This document shows positions 55,605 through 64,000 of a stretch of 64,000 nucleotides of DNA, piece by piece. The notes beneath the pieces are model-generated. The model had not been told where the DNA came from. It did not search any database and saw nothing but the letters and a program-made list of their open reading frames with translations. Positions within the stretch are counted from its first letter, which is position 1; each line of letters starts with the position of its first letter. A program made the translations under genes and the position numbers. Origin of the DNA: Pratylenchus scribneri (taxonomy: Eukaryota; Nematoda; Chromadorea; Rhabditida; Pratylenchidae); assembly GCA_030063045.1 (NCBI GenBank), contig JAQSEB010000017.1:1054001-1118000 (forward strand). Reading direction: 5' to 3'.

Positions 55605-57376
55605 TCAAGACAAACAAAAATTAAATACTTCTGGTAAAAATTTTCGAGGATCTTGTCTTTCATAAAAAACTTCCAAATAAATTGAAAAATTGATTTGGGC
55701 ATTCCGCGCTTTATAAACCGCATTTAACAAATTCATTAAAGCCATAAGTCGTTCGGAACCGCCAAATGTGCCAAATTTTGTTTGCAACATTTTCTGAAGT
55801 GCATTCATGTAGAGAACAGATTCTTTATAGATTAATTCCCTTCCCGAGGGCGATAAATTATTCGCATCTAAAAAAATTTAAATAATTATAATTAATTAAT
55901 TAAATTGCCATTTTTAGCTTAAAATTAAAACTTAATAAATCGAAATGTATTTATGTATGTGTAAATTAGAAATACATTTAATTTGATGATTTGGCCATCA
56001 TTTAATAATTAAAATTAAATTTTTAAATTTATTTCAATTAAAAATAATTTTGTTTATTTTTTACTTGTATTTGCCAATAAAATGACCATTAGAAAAAGGA
56101 ATTCTTTGTATTCCAATCCCAATTGGCCCATTCGCTCAACCAATTCGCATAAAGCCACTTTCACAATTTGTTGAATCCTAGAAAATTTTATGCATTAATT
56201 TTCTCCATTTTCTCACTTTTTATCATTTTTATATCTTTTTGGTTCCATAGAAATTGTAATATTTTGGAAGCCATTTCCTCTTGTCATTGTTTTGGCACAC
56301 ATTGCATGCGAATAATAAGCACAAATTAATTTTGAGAAAGGAATAACAATATATTTCACCAAATTAATCTGTGTTGAATTTGGATAAAGTGCCAATTTCC
56401 TCTATTTTTACCTTATCATTTAAATCAAGTTTTTTGAAGAATGGCATGGCTCTGGCAATTTCCACGGATAAAAACCAGTCTTTCTCATATAATCTCATCA
56501 TTTTTTCTGATAAAAATAGGCCTTTGGCCTCAAGTTCACTGATAATTTCGGCCTTACTGTAAAATTCAATTGGGTCATTCTTAAAGAATTATTTTAAAAA
56601 ATATTTTTTAATGGCAATGAACCGAATATTCCTCCGCTTTTGACAACAAATTTTCCGGGTCGGCTAAAAAGGCGGCCAAATTTTTGTGTCGATTCGTGTA
56701 TTCCCGGGGCAATTCTCTCGTTGAATCCCAAATCCATTTGTGTGCTCGCTGAATTGGCTTCAATTCGTCAATCAATTTTTGCACAAGATCGGGTTCATTC
56801 AATTTTAGATTCTATTAATTTTGACAAAATTTAATTTATAACCAAAAATTGGCCATACTTCAATTTGCACATTTTCTCCTTGCAAAAGTCGATTTTGCCA
56901 TTCTTTCATTTTTTCAATAAATTTTTTATGTCCTTCTTTGTCCGTCCCTTCCATCGGGATCACTTTCCGTGGATCCATTCCCATAAATAAACATTTTTTC
57001 AGTCTGCATCTTCGACAATTGCTTTCCTCTAACACTAATAATAAGTTTTTATTTTTTAAATCATTTTTAAATATTTAATAAAAAACCATCTGTGATGTTA
57101 TCGCAATTTTGCGTTTTTTGCCAGCATTTATAAAAAGTATGCTTTGTGACCGCTCGACGAAAAAATTGTTTACATCCTTTTGAAAATTAATAAAATTAAA
57201 TATTTTTTATTAAAATTCCAACCTTCGCAACTTAAAATTCCATAATAGGAATAAAAACAAATTCGATTGCAAATTCGGCATTTTGACGCCCTTTTCTCGG
57301 TTTCCAAATTTTTAAAGGCTAATTCTTCACCAATAATTAATTTTTTCGAAATTTTCCGACAGGTCAAAATGTCCAT
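55605..57376 (-). CDS. Nuclear hormone receptor
   Basis: 434 aa, eight exons in transcript order: 57376-57223, 57176-57087, 57034-56859, 56811-56623, 56579-56412, 56368-56217, 56177-56065, 55867-55605; canonical and in phase. Zinc finger 1 is CRICNRICFYSYYGILSCEG with P-box CEGCKQFFRR, the ordinary nuclear receptor type. Zinc finger 2 contains CRRCRLKKCLFMGM then DPRKVIPMEG. The ligand-binding domain includes FYSKAEIISELEAKGLFLSE, AMPFFKKLDLNDKINLVKY, and LMALMNLLNAVYKARNAQ near the end. A 50-residue region precedes the first zinc finger. Its P-box differs from that of the receptor at 48465, so the two are not recent duplicates. The ligand is unknown. Confidence 0.92.
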
Positions 57377-58359
57377 TTCGTGAATATTTTTTAGCTTATT
57401 TAAAAAATTAATTTGAATTGACAAAATTCCTCAATTTCTGATAAAAAATTAATTGGTAAAATTAAAAACATATTTTTATATTTTCGAGAATAATAAAATA
57501 AGCCAGACATAAGGTGGCTGCTGGCGGGTGGCTTTTCATCATGTCAGCAGAGAAAAATGAAATTAATAAATTAGTAAATGGGAATGGTCTATATTATATT
57601 TGGCTTTATAGTATATACAAATTGGAAGTGGCTTTTGAACATTTATTTGAATAAATTTACAAAAATGAAAATAAAACATTTTATTATCACATTCTTTTGC
57701 CGAAAGATCGTTTTTTCTTGGATGACTTATTCTGTTTTGATTATATCCCTCTTATAAATTTTATACCATTCAAAAGAGCTCATCGAGATGCATCCCATTG
57801 ATGTATTGCTTGTCTCGGTTTGGCCATAATTCAAAGGGGTTAAACCATCTAAATCTTATTTTATTTTTTGTTTATAACTTAGATCTCATAGAAGCACATC
57901 AAATATCATATAGATTGTTGCTTTGGCTTCTACGAGATCTATGCCCATTTGATTGTTTCTACGAGATCTATGCCCATTTGATTGCTTCTACGAGATCTAT
58001 CGAATAGTATATGACTTACAAGGTCAGAATCAAGCATAAACAAGACATCCAAGAAGAAAAGAATGTAAATCTTTTGGTAAACAAATTGGCACTCAGAAAT
58101 GAACAAAATTAGGACGAAATTTAAGAAAATAAAACTTATTTGAATGAATATATTGTATTTAAAATTTAAATCAAAATATATTTAATTTTTAATTCTTCTA
58201 AAATATTCTAACATATAAAACAGATATAAATTTTATTAAATATTATTATTCTTTGGAACATTACATTTTTCATACATTATTATATATACATAATAAATAC
58301 AATTTGTTTATTTTATTCAAAAATCTATTATTTATTATTATTCTATTCCAATATTCATC
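57377..58359. other. Intergenic with a 29-bp tandem repeat
   Basis: AT-rich, no gene. Contains the tandem repeat at 57931-58008, whose open frame (57798-58007) is not considered coding. Confidence 0.5.
57929..58008 (+). repeat. 29-bp tandem repeat, about 2.7 copies
   Basis: TACGAGATCTATGCCCATTT starts at 57931, 57960 and (partial) 57989, a period of 29. Copies differ by a single T/C. Confidence 0.85.
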
Positions 58360-58821
58360 TCAAAAACAATCTCGACTTGGCAATGCCGTAAAATAGTAGC
58401 AAAGTCGTCGTCGCCGTGGGGATGACATTTTAGTATTTTCGTTCATTCCTCCCTCTTTCCTTCGCCGCCGTTCCATTTGCCTTTTATGGAATCCTTGTTG
58501 CATTTTTGAACCAAATTTGCATTCAATTGGTTTTCTATTGTGGTCCACACAAATTCGAATGATCGTTGCTCTCACATTTTCACTTTGATTTTCGACATTC
58601 ATCAATTCATCATCTTCAATTCCATCAATCATTGATTTATGATGCTCCAATTCGTTGATTTTTATTTCTTTTGTTGATGATTTTTGATGATTTTTTTGGT
58701 GAATATGATGGAAATGTTGCCTTTTCCTATGAGGATGAGGAAGGATTGCAGCAATTGACAAACAAATAATTAGGCAATTTATGAAAATTAATTGGATGAG
58801 TAATTTTCTTGAAGAAAACAT
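58360..58821 (-). CDS. Secreted single-exon precursor with C-terminal Cys-loop peptide
   Basis: 153 aa. Signal peptide: KLLIQLIFINCLIICLSIAA. A His-rich stretch follows (HRKRQHFHHIHQKNHQ), then an acidic centre and several multibasic sites (RKR, HKR, RRRRK, RRRR). The last site, PRRRR, is followed directly by a 14-residue C-terminus LCYYFTALPSRDCF with two cysteines, ending Cys-Phe-stop. This layout is that of a prohormone releasing a disulfide-cyclised peptide. The Cys..Cys-Phe end recalls allatostatin-C-type peptides, though the loop (10 residues) is longer. A second Cys pair (ICVDHNRKPIEC) lies upstream. The precursor role is inference; the family is not recognised. Confidence 0.62.
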   Translation of the reverse strand: MFSSRKLLIQLIFINCLIICLSIAAILPHPHRKRQHFHHIHQKNHQKSSTKEIKINELEHHKSMIDGIEDDELMNVENQSENVRATIIRICVDHNRKPIECKFGSKMQQGFHKRQMERRRRKEGGMNENTKMSSPRRRRLCYYFTALPSRDCF

Positions 58822-59344
58822 TTTTGATGAATTATTTATTATTTTTAAATAAAATAAAATTTTTGAATTTATGGGCTTTTTAATTTATTTTAAACAGCCT
58901 TTTATATTCCATTTTGTGGCGAAACAATTTTAATTAAAATCGAAGGGCGGAAATGCGAAACGCACTTTTGTCGGTTTTGTCTTTTTTGTGGGCATGTAAA
59001 TCTCATTAAATTTAAATATTTTGCAAAATTACAAAACAATTTTTGAGGAGGAAAAGAGTGGCTGAAAATTAATCGGAAATAATTATTGGCCATTATAATT
59101 GAGGCGGAAATTTTCTTTTAGTAAAGTCCATTCATTCTCTTTTAGGGTTTTTAAATGTTAATTAACCAATTATTTTTCAAAAATAATAACTTTTATATTT
59201 CTTGATTTTTTCAGGCAATTTCCAATTAAATAATATAATATTTATATTAAAATAGTCAAGAAATTTATTATTTAAGTTTTCTAGTTGGAAAAGGGAAAAT
59301 ATTTATGATTTAAAAAATATTGTAAAAACTAAAAATAATAATTT
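58822..59344. other. Intergenic, no gene seen
   Basis: AT-rich sequence between two minus-strand genes. The 63-codon minus frame at 58902 has no motif. Confidence 0.5.
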
Positions 59345-61251
59345 TTATGAAGTTTGGGGAATAAAATTCATCGTTGTGGCAGCAAATGTTTGTCCAGTCA
59401 TGTGAACTTTTGCACGACTCAAAACCTTCTTAATTGATCCGCAACAATTGAAAAGACTTCGACTTAAAAGAAATAGAAAATATTAATAATTTAATTTAAT
59501 TTTGGGACCGATATGGGGCGACCAATAAAATAGTGCCAATTGGATTCAGAATTGGCATTAAATGAATTGGAATATCCGAAAAGACGACAAATATCAGTGT
59601 ATTTTGGGTGGCAAAAATTGGCAAGAAAACTTGGATGCTGAGGGCCAAAATTTCGAATGTTGGAAGAAAAGCCTAAAAATTAAATTAATTTGGGGAAAAT
59701 GAATTAAAAATGAATGCCTGGAAGAGTAAAGCAGCCGACACTTGATTATTATAATCCAATTTGAATGGATTCATCACGGAAATGGCCTTTCGAATGCGAA
59801 TAATGCAAACAACAATGACCAAATAAAAACATGGGATCATAATGCACATCAAAGTGATGTGAAGAAGCCAACGAAATGCTTGCTTAAATTATTTGGAATT
59901 AATCAATGAATAAAATTGTCAATACCTAAGGGCATTTCCTATTTGCCATACCGTATCCCACTTTTTGTTTTTGCCTAATCGACCTGCCACCCTATTAATC
60001 AAATATTGACCCAATCTGCCTTTTTAAATAAACCCACTCTTCCCCTCTTCTTTTTATACCTTTCACACTTTTATCACATTTCTCCGCAAATAAATACCGT
60101 AAATTCTAAATTCTCTTTTAATACCCAGTTTCTAATAATTTCCCATCCTCGATTTTGAGGTCAAATAGCTCCTCCTTTCAGCAGGGTGAATTAAAAAAAA
60201 ATTACATTTTTATAGTTTCCTAATTTAAAAAATCCGGTATAATGTGTTCAAAATGTCCAAAAATTAAAGAGTTGCATTTCAAATTTTCTCAACTTTTTAA
60301 AGGTTGAAAAATAATAATTCCCTCTGAGGTATTAAAAGAGTATTTACGGTAATTTAAAATTGATTCACCTTTAATCATTCCCTTCTTTGTGCCAAACAAT
60401 TTTTGCCCTAGATTAGAAGAAATAAAATAATGGAAATTACCGCATGAACAAATGAAACGAAATTGATGTCAGTAATGCCAAAATCATTAGTAATAGACTG
60501 TTTCAAATCGGCCATTGCCGCCATTTCTCCTTGACGTGGATAATCGGCCCAGGCCAACAAACATCCATGGAAAATATTTAACAATATTTGGAAGGTGATC
60601 AAAGGCCAAAAAATGCTAGGTGGCATCACTTCATTTCGGCAGAGGATGCAATAACGATAAACATATTGGGACATTGTGGTCACCAAAAAGAATAGCTTAA
60701 TCCAATTTTTGGTTAGCCAATCTTAAAATATTTTGGGCCCACCGTCAATTGAATCCAAACCAAATAGACGGCATATTGCCAATATTGGGCCGAATTGCGG
60801 AATATTCCATTCAGAACAATTGTGCGATATCCATTTTGGACAATTGGAATCTATGTGAGGAGGAATTCATTCAAAATTAAAAAATTAAGGCAAAACTGGT
60901 TGGACAATGAATGTCCAAAATGACATTGCCAAATCCATAATGCAACTAATCATCAATAAATTCTTGTAAATTTGCATTCCGATGACAGTTTTTCGTCGAA
61001 TAATGTTCACCAAAAGAATATTTAGGCCAATGCCAGCAAATAGTACGAAAGTATCCAGCCAACCATAAACCAGGCGGACAATGTCTAAAAAACAATTCGG
61101 GCAAAATGTTCTGTATAGAATTAATGTCCAGTTTGTGCACTAAAATATTTGTCCCTTTTTCCTAATTGAAAAGTGTCCATTTTTTTATTATTTTACCTTT
61201 TGTTGAAAAGAAAATAAAGTTGCCTTCTTCCGCATATTTTTTATTATTCAT
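59345..61251 (-). CDS. srd/srh-like chemoreceptor (GPCR), complete
   Basis: 350 aa, seven exons in transcript order: 61251-61197, 61084-60897, 60850-60743, 60695-60441, 59882-59718, 59672-59509, 59462-59345. TM1: WLDTFVLFAGIGLNILLVNI. TM2: YKNLLMISCIMDLAMSFWT. TM3 ends MSQYVYRYCILCRNE, the YRY form used by srd/srh instead of DRY. TM4: FWPLITFQILLNIFHGCLLA. TM5: LMCIMIPCFYLVIVVCIIR. TM6: FEILALSIQVFLPIFA. TM7: IPIHLMPILNPIGTILLVAP then YR. The fifth intron needs a GC donor (CAG/GCATTC); the others are GT-AG. A short alternative first part (61084-61140) is open but unnecessary, since the long intron keeps phase. Intron 4 contains element H2. Confidence 0.9.
60097..60353. mobile_element. Inverted-repeat element H, copy 2
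   Basis: The ends TACCGTAAATTCTAAATTCT and TTAAAAGAGTATTTACGGTA fold back. The inner blocks TCTAATAATTTCCCATCCTC and GGTTGAAAAATAATAATTCC match copy 1 (24637-25165). Located in intron 4 of the srd/srh-like gene. Confidence 0.8.
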
Positions 61252-62711
61252 TTCAATATTCTGCAGATTTGTGAGATTTTTTCTAAAATTAATTGGCTTT
61301 TATAAAGCAATAAAATGTGTTTCTGTTTGCTAAAATTGAAAATATTATTTTTTTTGAAAAAATTCCCTTAGGATTTTTAAGTTTTAATTGGTCTCGACTC
61401 CTGAATTCATGAGTTCCAAATTCCTGAATATTTTTTAACGAGTCCATTGGGATTTGTGATGAAAATTCATTTTATTTGTAAAATTTTGCAAAATTTTTTC
61501 GATTTTTTTAAAATAATAATTTTATTTCATTTTTTATTTTTTCTTGAATAAACATAAAATTTAACTAATGAAATTGTATTATAAAAATTGGTGAAAATTT
61601 AATTTTATTTAATATTTAAAGAAAAAGTAAAGTCTTATGTATGGTTCGAATTGAATTAAAAACTGCATGATTTTCTAATGAATAGAATTAAATAAAAATT
61701 CAAATAAATTTAAAAATTCATTAATACTTAAAGGAAAGAAATTTATGAAAAATAAGAATGGCATTTAATTATTATTTTTATTATTTCTTTGAAAAGGGTA
61801 AGAAAAAGTCAACCTATACAGTTGCTGTTGTAGTTTGGTAAATTTTTTGGTTTCACCTGCCAATATTTTTGTCTTTATGGTCAACGAAAATGGCAATATT
61901 TTATTGGCTGAATACTCAATACTATTTATAAGCTTTTCATCTTTGGTTCAATAAATATTAAAAAATAATACTTTTTATGGGATTTAAGTATTTAACCGTA
62001 AACACGAAAAAATTATAAAAATTATCAAGAAAAGATTTCCAATAAAATTGCAAAATAGCCAAAGCGGAAATATTTTAAATTTTTTGGAATATTTAATACA
62101 AAGAAATGGCAAAATTCATTTGGAAATGAATTTATGTTACTTTGAATGAAAATCGTCAATATCAAAATATGTATTTTGCTTAATTTGCAGTCTGTTTGAA
62201 TTTCCTATTTTATTCATTTTTTCACTTCCTTTTACTTCAACAATATTATAGGGTACATATCTTCCTATTTAAAATAATTTCCAGGTAGTAAAATTTTCCA
62301 TTTTCTATTGTTAAAAACATTTTTCTCCTCCGATTTCCAACCAATTATTAAATGTCAACAGCAACACTTTATTTTTCAAAATAATAATTGTTAATTTAAT
62401 AATCAACAATACTCAAAATAATAAATCAGCTCTCTCTCTTCTGCACTTTTAAAACGTGGACAAATTGTTGGATTATCAAAAGTGACGTTCAAAACTTTAA
62501 AAATGAAAGAATTCCAAAAAATGGAGATATAAAAATAGCAATATCATTAATAAAAACAAAAATGTGTTACCATAAATATTTATGCAATGGAATAAAAAAG
62601 AATATATAAATTCTGTTAGGGAGAATAAAACCGAAAAATATTAAAATTTCACAGTATTTTTTTTCTTGTATTTTTTAAAAATTCTGTTGGGGATAATAAA
62701 ACTGAAAAATG
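61252..62711. other. Intergenic, AT-rich
   Basis: No supported gene. A small direct repeat (TTCTGTT(A/G)GGGA(G/T)AATAAAA) occurs at about 62610 and 62682. Confidence 0.5.
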
Positions 62712-63202
62712 TTAAAAAGTCTCTTCGTTATTCTTCTCTTTTGCCAAATGTGCTTCCATTTTTCTAATAATTACATCCAATTTTGGTCGCTTCTCTGGTT
62801 CATAAACAATAATTTCCTAAAATATATGAAAAAATTTAAATTAATTTAAAATTCATAAATGCCTGAAGCAATTCATAAATATCTTTAAAATTTTCTTCCA
62901 TTTTCTTCTTCAATTCATCCGCAGTTTTCCTTTGTTCCTTATGTCGCAATTCTTTGTTACCATCAATAAAAATTTCCCGCAAAATGAAGAAATTTTCGGC
63001 AATTTTCTTAATTTTCTAAAAATTCCAAGATTAAAATATTTTTCAATATTATTCTTCATTTAACCTCGTCTTTCTTAAATAAAAATCCCAATCCTTTTGT
63101 TCGATACGAAATTATTTTTGCATTTTCCATCAAAATTGGAGTTTGGGCCAAAATTTCCACAATCAAAATGCCCAAAGACCAAATTTCAGATTTTACAGTG
63201 AT
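62712..63202 (-). CDS. Protein kinase-like C-terminal lobe, partial
   Basis: Three exons in transcript order: 63202-63065, 63015-62863, 62816-62712, all phase 0. The first has VKSEIWSLGILIVEILAQTP, kinase subdomain IX (normally D-x-W-S-x-G; here Glu replaces the Asp). The last has YEPEKRPKLDVIIRKMEAHL, the subdomain XI Arg with RP. The catalytic HRD, DFG and APE motifs would lie upstream, beyond an intron made of a 23-bp satellite that reaches the window edge. The second intron must start GC (CAG/GCATTT). The Asp-to-Glu change and short inserts leave active kinase or pseudokinase open. Confidence 0.7.
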
Positions 63203-63204
63203 CT

Positions 63205-64000
63205 TCATAATATTAATTAATAAAAATATTATTTTTAAATTAATAAAAATATTATTTTTAAATTAATAAAAATATTATTTTTTAAATTAATAAAAATATT
63301 ATATTTAGATTAATAAAAATATTATTTTTAAATTAATAAAAATATTATTTTTAAATTAATAAAAATATTATTTTTAAATTAATAAAAATATTATTTTTAA
63401 ATTAATAAAAATATTATTTTTAAATTAATAAAAATATTATTTTTAAATTAATAAAAATATTATTTTTAAATTAATAAAAATATTATTTTTTAAATTAATA
63501 AAAATATTATTTTTAAATTAATAAAAATATTATTTTTAAATTAATAAAAATATTATTTTTAAATTAATAAAAATATTATTTTTAAATTAATAAAAATATT
63601 ATTTATATAATATTAAAAAAAACTTGAAATTCGTTAATTTTTAAATTAATAAAAATATTATATTTAGATTAATAAAAATATTATTTTTAAATTATTAAAA
63701 ATATTATTTTTTAAATTAATAAATATATTATTTTTAAATTAATAAAAATATTATTTATATAATATTAAAAAAAACTTGAAATTCGTTAATTTTTAAATTA
63801 ATAAAAATATTATATTTAGATTAATAAAAATATTATTTTTAAATTAATAAAAATATTATTTTTTAAATTAATAAAATTAATAAAAATATTATAAAAATAT
63901 TATTTTTAAATTAATAAAAATATTATTTTTAAATTAATAAAAAAAACATTTTTAAATTAATAAAATTATTTTATTTAGATTAATAAAAATATTATTTTTA
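63205..64000. repeat. 23-bp AT-only satellite
   Basis: Tandem unit AATAAAAATATTATTTTTAAATT, period 23, over 30 copies, running off the right edge. A few units are 24 bp, and short insertions (TATATAATATTAAAAAAAAC near 63605 and again near 63755) indicate a secondary higher-order duplication of about 150 bp. The unit is close to palindromic, so each copy can form a hairpin. It occupies the intron of the kinase-like gene. Confidence 0.95.

Noticed and set aside
61084..61140. Extra exon (VHKLDINSIQNILPELFF) in the srd/srh-like gene
   Set aside because: Treating the whole stretch from 61196 to 61085 as one intron keeps phase and gives the family-typical N-terminus, whereas the extra exon would shift the frame.

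Overview
This window is nuclear DNA of a nematode. The evidence is protein-level: srsx-type and srd/srh-like chemoreceptors, two nuclear hormone receptors, a CUB/LDLa Neto/SOL-2-like protein, an ERM-1 orthologue, and many 42-60 bp introns ending in T-rich TTTYAG acceptors. The DNA is very AT-rich (by eye about 70% or more). A clade IV, plant-parasite-like species would fit, but nothing here proves the genus.

Layout. 1-2867 (+): C-terminus of midasin. 3129-4195 (+): 84-aa tail-anchored protein with a foldback element in its intron. 4690-5855 (-): srsx-like receptor. 6700-10251: cluster of three inverted-repeat elements. 10488-13719 (+): F-box/leucine-rich-like protein. 14194-15601 (-): partial GPCR-like protein. 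16990-19014 (+): Cys-loop ion channel. 19801-21481 (+): srsx receptor. 22091-22779 (+): Cys-rich secreted peptide. 23400-23663 (-): ubiquitin-like small protein. 24234-26183 (+): SAM methyltransferase. 26494-27384 (-): small secreted protein. 27385-32390: large gene-poor stretch. 32391-34799 (+): CUB-CUB-LDLa-TM protein. 35449-36191 (-): interrupted unknown gene. 39166-42610 (+): erm-1. 43391-45376 (-): srsx receptor. 48465-50508 (-) and 55605-57376 (-): nuclear hormone receptors. 52206-53857 (+): 7TM-like protein. 54961-55485 (+) and 58360-58821 (-): single-exon secreted proteins. 59345-61251 (-): srd/srh-like receptor. 62712-63202 (-): kinase C-lobe, cut by a 23-bp AT satellite and the window edge.

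The gene set is dominated by signalling: at least five 7TM receptors, a ligand-gated channel, a receptor-accessory CUB protein, two NHRs and several secreted peptides. Core genes (midasin, ERM) are interspersed. There is no sign of one pathway cluster.

Two genome-level features stand out. First, about 120 introns could be reconstructed by protein homology and phase. At least five, probably six or seven, start with GC instead of GT, and three others appear to lack a 3' AG. Second, introns and intergenic DNA are packed with short non-autonomous inverted-repeat elements in several families, some present twice in the window. All gene models are hand-built from the sequence and have no transcript support.
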